This document shows, piece by piece, positions 48,598-58,882 of a stretch of DNA of 64,000 nucleotides. Location: contig JAADVB010000020.1 in assembly GCA_023334545.1 (NCBI GenBank), positions 62,001-126,000 on the forward strand, written 5' to 3'. The stretch comes from Salisapilia sapeloensis. Taxonomy: Eukaryota > Oomycota > Peronosporomycetes > Peronosporales > Salisapiliaceae. Both the position numbers and the translations under genes were made by a program. Every line of letters begins with the position of its first letter. Position 1 is the first letter of the stretch. Below the pieces are notes generated by a model, which was given only the letters and a program-made list of their open reading frames with translations, had not been told where the DNA came from and searched no databases.

Positions 48598-51500
48598 TTA
48601 GCCCGATGGAAGGACTTTGCTGTTTGTAGCTTTTCCGGCACGAGGTGTTGAAACCTGCTGTGGTGTCGGTGGCATCTCGGCGGAAGAAATGGGTTGTCGT
48701 GATCGTGGGGTTTCATCCCGATTTGAAGGTAATGCCTCATCATCGACATTTGGCACAATACAAACATCCTTCGTGTTGTCTTCATGAAAACTGACGACAC
48801 TACTCCCTCGCTCTCTGGAAGCGAGTGGAGGCAAAGTTAAAGGTACTTCTAGTAAAAAGCTTTTCATTGGTGCTTTCTCAGGCGCTTGAGAGCTTTGAGC
48901 CGCTTTTTCATTCGAAGTATCGATGCCTATATCGGGTCGAGCAGGCATGACACGAAAGACATCATCATCATTTCTAACCGCGTAGACTTCATCCTCCTCT
49001 AAGTTCTCCAAGTCACTGGTTTTACCTCGCTCTACGGTATTGTCATCCGTCTCCTCGAGTATCTTGGCATCACTATCATTAAGATCTGTACTCGAGAAAA
49101 CACCATCCGCTTCAGCCTTTTGCTTCTTTGCTTTCTCTCGTACATTAATCATAAATTCAACAAACTCCACGACATCAATCTGCCCACTGCCATCCTCATC
49201 CACAACGTCCATCATCTCTCGAAGCTCTGCATGCGTAGGGTGCTTTCCAATTGCAGCCAAACCAATACGAAGCTCTGCTTCCTCGACCGATCCACTGTTA
49301 TCCAGATCAAGTAATCGAAAGACCTTCATAAAGGATGCAACGACCTCTGGATCGATATTCTTACGCTCACGAAGGTCTTCCACACGTTGTATCAACCGTT
49401 TCTCGGCTTCCATCTCTTGCGTTGCTTCCTCCATACTTGTGGTGACCACACCAATGAAGAGCGTGATGAGTACCATACCACCTAAGACGATGAAGGCAAG
49501 AAAGTAGACGATCGCCAGCCAGGTGCCTCCGTCTTTTCCGCAATCGTAACCAAGATCCCGGTACTTTTGATACCCGACGTAATTTTCGCATCCGTAGAAG
49601 TTGATATAAAGCGTATCTGTCCAGCTATCCATTGTCGAGAGTTGGAACAGTGTGATCATAGCATAGTGTAGATATTTAAAGTGGAAAGGATCATTGTCGG
49701 CGAAAAGCATATTGCCAATGATGCCAAACACGTAGAAACACAGCAAGAGAATGAGTCCAATGTAACCAATAGAGCTGACACCTTTCATCAGAGCTGAGAC
49801 AATCACCTGGAGTTGTGGAAATGCTCTCACAAGCTTCAAGACTCGAAGTAGTCGAAGCAGTCGAAGCATCGTGAGCATACCTCCAGATCCTTTTGTAAAA
49901 CTACCAATGACGATGATAAAGTCGAATGTGTTCCATCCTGAGCGAAAGAATGTCCATGGGGCGACACCTTCGGCAACAAGCTTTAGCACTACTTCAGTTG
50001 TGAACACGACCAAAATCGCTGTGTCAATCACATTCAATACGACTGCCACAGCCTCACTAGTGGTTTCAATTGTCTGCAGTCCGACCATAATACCTGCGAG
50101 GACAATGACGCCAGTGATAAACATAGAAAAATGTGGATTCTCTACTAGCTTTCCAGCAGCATTCGACACTAACAAGTACCGGCCTCTTAAGGACGAGTGA
50201 TCTCCCTTCTCCTGTATCAATAAGTCATTCAAGTCGTAGTCTCCCCACGTTTGTCTCAACACTTCCTGCATCTTCATCTGATCTCTCTTCTCCGCAGCCG
50301 ACATATTCTTTGGCTTTAGTTCCTGTTCTTCTTTCTTCATAGTATGACCACCTGACCGCTTTGCTGCGGCTGCCTCTTTCTTCTGGGCTTCAATTGCTCG
50401 TCGTTTGACCTTATCGAGACGTGCTTTTCGTTCCACTTCTTCCTGATTCACCTTCATTTGTTCCATGCTTTGAGTCATACTCATCGTGATAGCACCAATG
50501 AAGAGAGAGAGCATGACGAAGGCCGAGATGAGTACAAAGGTAATGAAAAAGAGCACAGCAAGGACACTGTTCATGACGCGTTGAGTTTCGATACTGGAGA
50601 TAGGGGTATCAGCACCGTAGACGGCAGTGACGTTGCAATATTGATTGTAAATGGCATCGTCCGGGTTGCTCGTGTAGAAACCACCGTTAAAGCGGTCACA
50701 TCCAAAGTAGTTGATATTCATGATCTACACATCCATTAATTTACATGAGTATCCGTACGACAAGTATAGCACATGGATAGGAAGACGTACGTTGGACCAG
50801 TTCTCAAGTGTAGACATGCGAAAGAGTGTGATCATAGCGATGGGGACGTTTCGAAAATGGAACGGATCATTGTCCTGCCACGCATACATGCCAGAGACTG
50901 CATATAAATAAAAAACGAGGAAGAGGAGCAAAAGGATGTATCCGATGGACTTGACGCCTCCAATGAGACCCATAATGATCATGTAGAGCTGCGGCACTCG
51001 TTTGACCAATTTCATTATTCGCAGTAATCGAAAGAGCCGAAGGATGGCAATGTTTCCACCGCCAAGGGCGGATCCCCACATCGGTAGGCTCATGATAATG
51101 ATGGCAAAGTCAAAATTGTTCCAGTGCATCTCTGGACCGATGAAATATCGGAACGGAACCAGACCTTCTGCAAGGATTTTTAAGAGGCATTCAAGGATGA
51201 AGACTGTCAGCACGATATAATCCAAGACATTGAGCACGACATTGTCAGAAAGCTCTGGATACGTTTGTAGACCAACGGAGATACTGGCCCAACAAATACT
51301 AAGCATGACGCTTGAGTTAAACCATTGAGCATTAAGTGCATTGATGGCGAGATTGCAGAGCTGAATATACCGCCGTGCAGTTCCTTGTAGCCCTTTCGTA
51401 CTGAATTTATAGATCCGGTCACTATCCTCATCCTCATCGCCTTCGCCAACGTTGCCAATTTCCTTCGGAACTTGCATCTGCGCTACCGACATCGACATTC

Positions 51501-51672
51501 TCGCACCAATGCCGCGCATTTGACTACTTAATTGCGATACCGAAGATTGCTTGGACAAGGTAGAAGCTACCGGCATGCTCGGAGCACTTACCCCATGCCC
51601 CTCATGGGCAGTAACTTGGGCATCATGGAGCCTCCGCTGCACGGCTCCTCGAGCAGCGATCATCCCAGCCAT
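48598..51672 (-). CDS. Two-repeat voltage-gated cation channel with C-terminal EF hands
   Basis: Two exons (50791-51672, 48598-50724; 66-nt intron) encode 1002 residues with exactly two six-helix repeats. Voltage sensors: ILRLFRLLRIMKLVKR in repeat I and MLRLLRLLRVLKLVR in repeat II. Pore filters: MSTLENWSN (residue ~290) and LSTMDSWTD (~655), i.e. TxE/DxW as in bacterial sodium and eukaryotic calcium channels, not the filter of plant/animal two-pore channels. A charged linker with coiled coil joins the repeats. After repeat II come two EF hands (~760-815, DLDNSGSVEEAE and DEDGSGQIDVVE) and a disordered tail. It likely conducts Ca2+ or Na+ and is tuned by Ca2+; two subunits would be needed for a four-repeat pore. 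It diverges from the kinase gene. Confidence 0.93.
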
Positions 51673-51929
51673 GTTGCAAAATCAAGTAGCAATAGGAGCG
51701 GCGAAACAATTAGGAGACGAGAGAACTAGGGCAGCACACCAAGCTGATAGTTACAGATGAAAATATTCGTCCTCACCTATAAATAACTTGGATAAGGCTT
51801 CTACCTGTCTAGCTACGTGCTGTGCTTCCTCTACGTGCAGACCTGACGTACTTTCAATCGGTCAGCATGCTCATCAGATCGAAGAATTGACCGGCTGCAC
51901 AGTTTCTTGGCCATTACCAAATATCGAAG

Positions 51930-54215
51930 ATGGTCCGACATGGTTCGTCGAAGCGAGAGCGGTCTCGCATAGAGCGCGTCTTTCGCGCGCTGTCACAGCC
52001 TTCGGACACCGTCTTCTCTGACCGTGCAAATTCTTCCCCCATGTCGACGCGAACGAGCCTCGACTACGATGGTACTAACAGCCGGCAGACACAATCACCG
52101 TCGCTCGAACGAGTCGACTGGCATGATACGCAAAGGGGAAATGGCGGAGAAGCGGAGGAACATATCTCCTTGGAGCGAATGCGTTCACAGAGGTCTGTTC
52201 GTTTCCTAAGACCAGGCAGGAATACCGTCCAACAGCTTCTGAATCAGAGGTCCAGTAGTGACGATGAGGAGGATGGACATGAAAGCAGTTCACCGTCAGG
52301 AAGGACGATGGAGTCGATTAGTGCGACACTGATGAAACCAGACAAGGAAATCTTCTCGCTCTGGACGGCATACTTTCTAGATAACCATCTCGAAGGCCAG
52401 TATCAGGACTACACGACAGTCCACTGGTTCCCTCGCGCTCGGTGGTACGTTCTATTACTCGTCACGCTGCATTTTTGTGCTTGCGTCTTGCTCTATGCAC
52501 TACCAACAGCTCGGTACGCTGGACTTGTGCTCATCATTCTGTCTCATGACTCCGTCTGGACATGGTGCATGGGCATCTACATGCTCTTTGCATTACCATT
52601 TTCATTACTTCCACGAGCTTTAAACCCATTCCAGTACCGCTGGAGGTCGTGGATCTGCGTCATGCTCATTCTTTTCGTCACCTTCTTCCAGATTTGGCTC
52701 GCGGATGCCAACAAACGAGCATTCGACGTGTATAAAGCTGTCGTAAATCTCATGCTCACATGCAAAGTAGAGGACTGGGCATCTCTCGTGAATGGGGATA
52801 TGACAGGTTTAGGCAATGTGCCTGCGAATATGTCCATTGATATCTCTGGTAGCTTATTGACAGATCTCATCGACGCAGAAGCAAAGCTAGAACAATTATC
52901 CGCGACGCGAGCGGTCCAATTTTTCTCAGATGCATTAGTCAAACTCCTAGCTACCTACACGTCTCTCTTCTCTCTCGTCTTTGCAGCGTCCATCCGACTC
53001 GAGTTCGTCCAAATGACGTTGCTAGGTGTCACATCTCTCACTGCTTACATCGTTATAATGTTCGCATATTCTTTCGAAGTAGAGTACATGTCGACCACAG
53101 CGTTCGTCTTTGGTGTCGTCGCGTCCTGCACTTGGAGTCATGCTTCTGGACGTATCAATCGTCGTTCCTATCTCTCCCATTTTGTTGTCGAAAGAGAGAA
53201 CCTCATGCTACAGTCTATCCTTAGTCAAGCAGAAGCTGAGCTACGGAACGGAGACGCATGTGAAGAAGAACGACAGGTAGTACAGCACGTTTTGAATACG
53301 AGCGACATGCAGCACTTGGCGCTTGTCCACATCGCTTTCTCCGATCTGACGTTCCTCCAAGCTGTTGGAAAAGGGTCCGTGGGAGACGTGATTAAAGCCA
53401 AGTACTTTGGCACAGTCGTCGTCTGCAAACGAATGCGTCGGGAGATGATTACACCAGACGCATTAGCATCCTTCCGTGACGAAATTGAACTCATGGCTTG
53501 TCTCCGTCATCCGAATATCGTCCAGTTCATCGGTGCGAGCTGGGATAACTGTTCTAATCTTTGTATCGTGATGGAGTACTTGGAGAATGGAGACATGCAC
53601 TCGGTACTTCACTCTAGCATCGGTGGTGGATTCACCTGGTCCGACCCGTTGCTAAAAATGGCCATCGATGTCGTTCAAGGCATGCTGTACTTACACTCGC
53701 AAGAAGCTTCGATCGTCCATCGGGACTTGAAATCTGTCAATGTCCTTTGCTCTGCTACCTACGGTTGTAAAGTGGGTGACTTTGGTCTCAGTCGGCGATA
53801 CAGAAAGGATGTCGATGCTCTGAAGACACAAGTCGGAACGCCGTTTTGGCTCGCACCGGAGATTATTCGGAACGAAAACTACGGTTGTTCAGCAGACGTC
53901 TACTCGTTCGGGATCGTCCTGACCGAGTTGGAAACGAGGCAAACGCCGTATCATGATGTCGATGACTCGAGGATGCGAGTGTTGTCAAGAGTCTCGAATG
54001 ACCAACTACGACCTTCGTTGCCGCCAAACACTCCACACGAGCGTCGACAACTAATTAAAGACTGCCTGAAGAATAATCCAGCGGACCGTCCAACCTTTTC
54101 ACAAGTGCTAGCAAGGCTACAAGGTCCGATTTATCGTGAAATCGAAATCCACACAGAACAGGATATGCTCGACCCTCGATTACATCTGCGATCTTCCCAA
54201 GCTCCTGGCAGGTAG
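51930..54215 (+). CDS. Multi-pass membrane TKL-type protein kinase
   Basis: A 761-residue single exon. After a disordered ~130-residue N-terminus, about six hydrophobic segments lie between ~170 and ~420 (for example WYVLLLVTLHFCACVLLYAL, SWICVMLILFVTFFQIWLA, VTSLTAYIVIMFAYSFEV). The kinase domain occupies ~470-735: glycine loop VGKGSVGDVIKAK, the catalytic lysine in VVVCKRM, IVMEYLENGDM, catalytic loop HRDLKSVN, DFGLSRR, and GTPFWLAPE. All core catalytic residues are present. The HRDLKSxN and GTPFWxAPE patterns fit the tyrosine-kinase-like class expanded in oomycetes. Membrane topology puts the kinase in the cytosol. No extracellular sensor domain is obvious, only a loop of ~80 residues. Confidence 0.95.
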   Translation: MVRHGSSKRERSRIERVFRALSQPSDTVFSDRANSSPMSTRTSLDYDGTNSRQTQSPSLERVDWHDTQRGNGGEAEEHISLERMRSQRSVRFLRPGRNTVQQLLNQRSSSDDEEDGHESSSPSGRTMESISATLMKPDKEIFSLWTAYFLDNHLEGQYQDYTTVHWFPRARWYVLLLVTLHFCACVLLYALPTARYAGLVLIILSHDSVWTWCMGIYMLFALPFSLLPRALNPFQYRWRSWICVMLILFVTFFQIWLADANKRAFDVYKAVVNLMLTCKVEDWASLVNGDMTGLGNVPANMSIDISGSLLTDLIDAEAKLEQLSATRAVQFFSDALVKLLATYTSLFSLVFAASIRLEFVQMTLLGVTSLTAYIVIMFAYSFEVEYMSTTAFVFGVVASCTWSHASGRINRRSYLSHFVVERENLMLQSILSQAEAELRNGDACEEERQVVQHVLNTSDMQHLALVHIAFSDLTFLQAVGKGSVGDVIKAKYFGTVVVCKRMRREMITPDALASFRDEIELMACLRHPNIVQFIGASWDNCSNLCIVMEYLENGDMHSVLHSSIGGGFTWSDPLLKMAIDVVQGMLYLHSQEASIVHRDLKSVNVLCSATYGCKVGDFGLSRRYRKDVDALKTQVGTPFWLAPEIIRNENYGCSADVYSFGIVLTELETRQTPYHDVDDSRMRVLSRVSNDQLRPSLPPNTPHERRQLIKDCLKNNPADRPTFSQVLARLQGPIYREIEIHTEQDMLDPRLHLRSSQAPGR

Positions 54216-54443
54216 ATCATCTAGTAAGATTTCTATTCGATATAAAGATAAAAGTGAAGTTGTCGTACCACTTCAAGCTGTCCATACCGCATATTGGCTT
54301 GTTTGATTGATTTGTATCATCAACACGCAGTTTTTAGTGCATGTAAACTTTTAAGCCAATCCGATCGCTCGAAAGAGGGTCGAAATATTCGATTTTCATT
54401 TGAAAGGTCTAGAATTCAAATCGCAATAAATCCAATCGCAAGT

Positions 54444-55603
54444 ATGTTCGGTCGCTTCCTCCGTCGCCATGGCCAAGTCGGTGCGCTCGCAGTGGGCGCC
54501 CCCATCGCAATGCTCACCTCCTCCACTGCCCATGCAGACTCCCACGTGTACACTAGCGGGTAATGCCTATGTCGCCTCTAATCTGAGCAGCGATCACACG
54601 CTGCTTAGCGACGTCTAAGATGATGCGTTAACATGGTCGAAAACAGAGAAGTGCTGGGACGAGGTGTTCGATTGGAGTACTGGAAGGCCAAGGTAAGCTT
54701 TTATTCCGTACACACGTCTAGGAGTATGATTCTTATCTAGTTGCAAATAGCATGAAAACGTGGCCGTTTTGGACTTTGAGAACGAGTTCATCCAATTGGG
54801 CATGACACGCATCCGCGATCACCGAAACGAAGGTCCACATCAATTCATACGCATCTGATCCCATCCCTGATAACAATCTGATCATTCGAATAGGCGACAG
54901 CTTTACGCGTGATGCTAACGCTGTCCTTCGTGCCTCGATTGGCATGGCCCTGGCTCAGCTTCCCAACGATGAAGAGGTATGCTCCACCTTTTAATTGTCT
55001 CTTCAACCTATATTCATCCATCTATAGGCTGTCGTGAAGACGCCTGCAGGGTACAAGGCCCAAGGTTTGATGCTCGAAGATGGCGTAAAGGTCTGTGCTA
55101 TCAGCATCGTGGCGAATCCGGAGCTCGAGGAAGACCTGTACAAGGTGATGGAAGAGTCACTTCCGTTCGAGTCTAAGGTTGGCAACATCATGGTGAACAA
55201 GCTGGGCACAGGAGATGGACGTATCGTCAAGGACAACATTCCGGACGACGTCGCGAGCTACCAAGTCCTTCTTGTCTGCCCTGACTTCCCGTCCTTTGAG
55301 CATATCAACTCCAGTATGGAAGCACTGACTGCGCGTGGTGTCAAGCAAGAAGACATTACGGTCGTCACCCTAGTCACGTGCCCAGAGGCAGCGGACAAGT
55401 TCTGTGAAACGTACGCCGATGCGCATCTTGTCACTGCTTCGTACGATCACTCTCGCGATAAAAAGGGTCGTATCATCCCTGGCATTGGTCAGTTTGAAGA
55501 CCGATACTTGGGTGCCCAAAGTGGCATCGTCCAAGACGCGACGTTGGAAAAGCCGTCAGAAGAATCGTCTTCTTCTTGGTGGCCGTTTGGTGGGTCCAAG
55601 TGA
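54444..55603 (+). CDS. Uracil phosphoribosyltransferase-like protein, probably inactive, mitochondrial
   Basis: Five exons (54444-54559, 54647-54692, 54751-54832, 54894-54976, 55028-55603) give 300 residues. The first 35 residues form a basic presequence-like helix (MFGRFLRRHGQVGAL). The rest follows uracil phosphoribosyltransferase: TRIRDHRNEGDSFTRDAN, ALAQLPNDEEAVVKTPAGYK, CAISIVAN, then GVKQEDITVVTLVTCPEA and the uracil-side motif IPGIGQFEDRYLG. The PRPP-binding loop (D-P-x-x-A-T-G-G in active enzymes) is replaced by LLVCPDFPSFEHI, so the salvage reaction (uracil + PRPP to UMP) is unlikely. The C-terminus ends SSSSWWPFGGSK. It is therefore a divergent paralogue. Exon 2 placement is the least certain part. 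Confidence 0.8.
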
Positions 55604-55728
55604 AGCGAAAGAGGAATACAACAATCTCTTTAGAAAAAAATCTTTTCTTAGATACTTGTACCGACGATGTACCAACTCATAACAACAAAACGATCCAGAA
55701 CGAAAGAATCGCATCTACCTCGACGACG

Positions 55729-56944
55729 ATGCCTCTGAATTATAAAGTACAGTTTGCTGATGGAGCTACGATAAAGCTCATGGGATTGCCGGATGCAACG
55801 ACATTGGATGAACTTCGAGCGAAATTGTATGAAAAGTCTGGTGTCCAGCCAGAGGCGCAGCATCGTACGTACCATGCCGACGCTTGAGCTTCCAAGTCAC
55901 ACATGACATCTTACTCATCACGTAGTGCTTACTGGTTTCCCGCCGAAACCTGTTGAAGGCGATGGGGTATGACGATGCTCATAATTAGAATGGATTGACG
56001 TCATGAATGACATGTATGCATAGTCGAGTAAATTATCTGACCTCGGCATCACGTCTGGCGCCGTCCTCATTGTGAAAGAGCGTATGGAAATCTCAACTTC
56101 GACGAATGCAAGCAAGAAAATCTTCATGCGTCGGGTCGTTCCAGCAGACAATAGCTGTCTTTTCAATTCCATTGGGTATCATTCGCTTAATAATCGTCTC
56201 TGCTACGCTTCTAATGCACATTAAGCTATGCATTGGGAAAAGGCAAGCAGGGAAACGGTGCTGAAATGCGCAAGTTGATCATTGATACCATCAAACGTCA
56301 TCCGGATCGATATACCGAAGTTTTCCTCGGTCGACCGGTAGAAGAGTACTGCACGTGGATCCAGAACGACGCGTCGTGGGGAGGTGAGATCGAGCTCGAG
56401 ATCTTGTGCAAGTTCTACAAGGTCGAGATCGTGGTCTTTGACGTCACCAGCATGAGTCGTCTGTGCTACGGTGAAGACCAAGGCTTCACGCAGCGCATGT
56501 TCCTTCTCTACGACGGCGTCCACTACGACATCGTCGTCGAGACACCTTCTAAATCAGCTTCTGAAAGCCAAGACACGACGCTCTTTTCTATCAATGACTT
56601 TGCCAAGGTACTTGCATCTGATACAATAACAACAAATGTACAGCAAGTGATGTGGTTGGTACTAGGTGGAGAAAGCGAGTGAAGTAGCGATCGAAGCACA
56701 TCAGGTATCTTGCATACATACCATCTCCTATGCATCTCCTCTAAGCATACCTGATAGAACCATGAATACACCGACCTTAATCGCTTTAACATCCAATGCA
56801 TGGATTGCCGTCAACCTTTTGTCGGAGAGGTAGCTTTCATCGTCTCCTACCATACTCGCAATCGACTAACACTCTTCGTAGAAAGAAGCACAGGAGCATG
56901 CGATGCAGACCGGACACCAGCGTTTTGGCGAAGTCAAGCATTAA
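55729..56944 (+). CDS. YOD1: OTU1/YOD1-type deubiquitinase
   Basis: Seven exons (55729-55864, 55926-55966, 56024-56175, 56226-56607, 56666-56704, 56758-56829, 56882-56944) close in frame to 294 residues; introns are 50-61 nt. An N-terminal UBX-like ubiquitin fold (QFADGATIKLMGLPDATTL ... LLTGFPPKPVEGD) is followed by the OTU catalytic domain with Asp-Asn-Ser-Cys (PADNSCLFNSIGYAL) and the His in DGVHYDIV. A C-terminal C2H2 finger, CMDCRQPFVGE ... HAMQTGHQRFGEV, is assembled from the last two exons. YOD1 removes ubiquitin from clients of the p97/Cdc48 ATPase in ER-associated degradation. The gene is easy to miss because the C-terminal finger lies on three short exons. Confidence 0.95.
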
Positions 56945-57003
56945 TAGACAAGACACTTGTTTCGTACTTGTATCAATTCTTATTAGTTAAAGCAAAGAGC
57001 TAC

Positions 57004-58491
57004 TTAGGAAGTAAATTCAGCTGACGTCGAGTGCAATGGACTGCGGATGCTTACAGGCGCAGGCTGTGTCATCCTCGCTGCCTCTTCATCCTCCTCCATC
57101 TCTTTCTTCGCTTTGTCCACAACCTTGGTGTACCAGACTAAGCTCCCGATGCTGACGACACTGAGCAAGATGTCGATGATAAATACGGGCGTCAACGTCG
57201 AGATGGCTGCTGGGACGAGCGGCAAGACGATCCGAGAGACAGATGCAGCTGAACCCAAGAGTCCCATCAACGTTCCTTGCGGCCTGCCTCCGAGCAATTT
57301 AGAGAAAGCTGCAACGACGACAGCAGTCGTAATGGGGCAACCGATGCTCCAGACGAACAGTTCACTGATAATTAGACGAGGGAAGGACAGGCTGTCGGGC
57401 GCGATGACCAAGAGCAGATTTCCAATGGTCAGCATACCGAAACCAGTGAGAACCCACGACACATCCGAGATGGAGTGACGGAAGTACTCGATGGAAAAGT
57501 ATGTTAACAAACCAAGGAGACCGAGGTAGAATTGGAAGTTGGATGCCGTGACGACTGCCGAGATACTATCCGGATCACTTCCGGTAACTTGGAGGAAGAG
57601 TGGTATGTTGACTGTCTCAAAGACAGACAAGATACCGCGAGCGTTAAAGTTCAAAAGGATGAAGACACCAGCACCAATCTTGACGATTCGATCCGGCAAG
57701 GACGTGTGACTATCCGTGGAACCGGCACCGGACGTTGGGCTGCTCGGAGGACCATCCTCTTTCCTCACGGACTCGTCAAACACAGTTAGCATGAGCATAA
57801 TCGTGAGCGCGTTAAGAGAGATGAGGATGACACCAGGGGATGTGAAGCGGTTGAAGTGGATACCGAGCAAAAAGGCATCGGCTTCCGCCACCAGGCTACC
57901 TAGTCCAGGAGTCAAGGCATATCCGAGGAAGACGACCGTTGCAAGGATCGTCAAGTACTTTAGTCGCTGGTGGACGTGCGTCATGGCAGCAACATTGGCT
58001 CGACAGACGCTTCGATTGCCAGCACCAAAGCCAACGAGAAAGCGACTGATTGCCAAGAGGTAGAGACTGTCCGTCACATGAGCATCTGCGATGAGATAGA
58101 GAAGATTGCCTAGGAGGCAGATGGCGGAGGATACGATGTACACGAAACGGAACGAGTACTTGTCACACATCCAGCCAAAGACTGTGGAGGATATGAGTCG
58201 ACCGACGGAGAAGACGGACGTGAGGAGACCCATGAAGGCCAAATCACCACCTAGAGACTTGTTGTAAAGGAAGAGCGTGGCGAGCACGATACCTCTCGAG
58301 GACTCGGCTGAGAACTCGACAAAGTTGATGAGAAACATGTTGAGCAGCCATCGCATGCGCCGACTGGTTGGTGAAGGCAGGACGGATTTGTCCGCATTGG
58401 TTGTATCATCCGTGGATACCGTGATGGAGCCGTAAGACTGCACCGGCGTCCTGGGCGTTCCAGCAGCAGAAACTGGTGTCGTCTGAGTCAT
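57004..58491 (-). CDS. Major facilitator superfamily transporter, MFSD8/CLN7-like
   Basis: A 495-residue single exon with about 12 membrane helices. MFS marks are the loop-2 motif GRLISSTVFGWMCDKYSFRF and a long central cytosolic loop (~225-265, with EDGPPSSP). The segment VCRANVAAMTHVHQRLKYL followed by GYALTPGLGSL resembles the MFSD8/CLN7 group, lysosomal proteins in animals. A hydrophilic N-terminus has no obvious dileucine signal. The substrate is unknown. It is convergent with YOD1 (59 bp gap). Confidence 0.85.
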   Translation of the reverse strand: MTQTTPVSAAGTPRTPVQSYGSITVSTDDTTNADKSVLPSPTSRRMRWLLNMFLINFVEFSAESSRGIVLATLFLYNKSLGGDLAFMGLLTSVFSVGRLISSTVFGWMCDKYSFRFVYIVSSAICLLGNLLYLIADAHVTDSLYLLAISRFLVGFGAGNRSVCRANVAAMTHVHQRLKYLTILATVVFLGYALTPGLGSLVAEADAFLLGIHFNRFTSPGVILISLNALTIMLMLTVFDESVRKEDGPPSSPTSGAGSTDSHTSLPDRIVKIGAGVFILLNFNARGILSVFETVNIPLFLQVTGSDPDSISAVVTASNFQFYLGLLGLLTYFSIEYFRHSISDVSWVLTGFGMLTIGNLLLVIAPDSLSFPRLIISELFVWSIGCPITTAVVVAAFSKLLGGRPQGTLMGLLGSAASVSRIVLPLVPAAISTLTPVFIIDILLSVVSIGSLVWYTKVVDKAKKEMEEDEEAARMTQPAPVSIRSPLHSTSAEFTS

Positions 58492-58882
58492 CTGCAGGTG
58501 GAGGAAAGATGGAAAATAACGTTGTGGCTAGCATCCTACAAGGTCAGCCCTCAGTCGTGTGCCATCGAATCTCTTGCTTATTTTTGTATCATGAAAAGAC
58601 ACCAAACTGATATTTTGGTCTTAGCCACTTTGTATGACGCCGGATTTTTATGAGACATGTCCTGACGATCCAGCGTGCGTCATCGCCAATCCAGGCACGC
58701 GTACGCCAATTAGTACGTTTTAGAGAGCAAAGCTGAAAATTAGCTGGATTTTATACGTATGAGTTAACATGACGAAAAACGGAAACATCGATTGAAGATA
58801 CTGAATTTTAAATTCGAAAGATTTGGTACGTATCAGGTACGGAGGTGGTACGATTCGAACACCAACCGATCAGCGTTGAAAA
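58492..58882. other. Divergent promoter region, MFS/RRP42
   Basis: About 390 bp between divergent start codons; no gene is recognised in it. Confidence 0.4.

Noticed and set aside
48598-51672. Annotation of the channel as a two-pore channel (TPC)
   Set aside because: Repeat number fits, but the filters (TLENW/TMDSW) and EF-hand position do not match TPC1 or TPC2.
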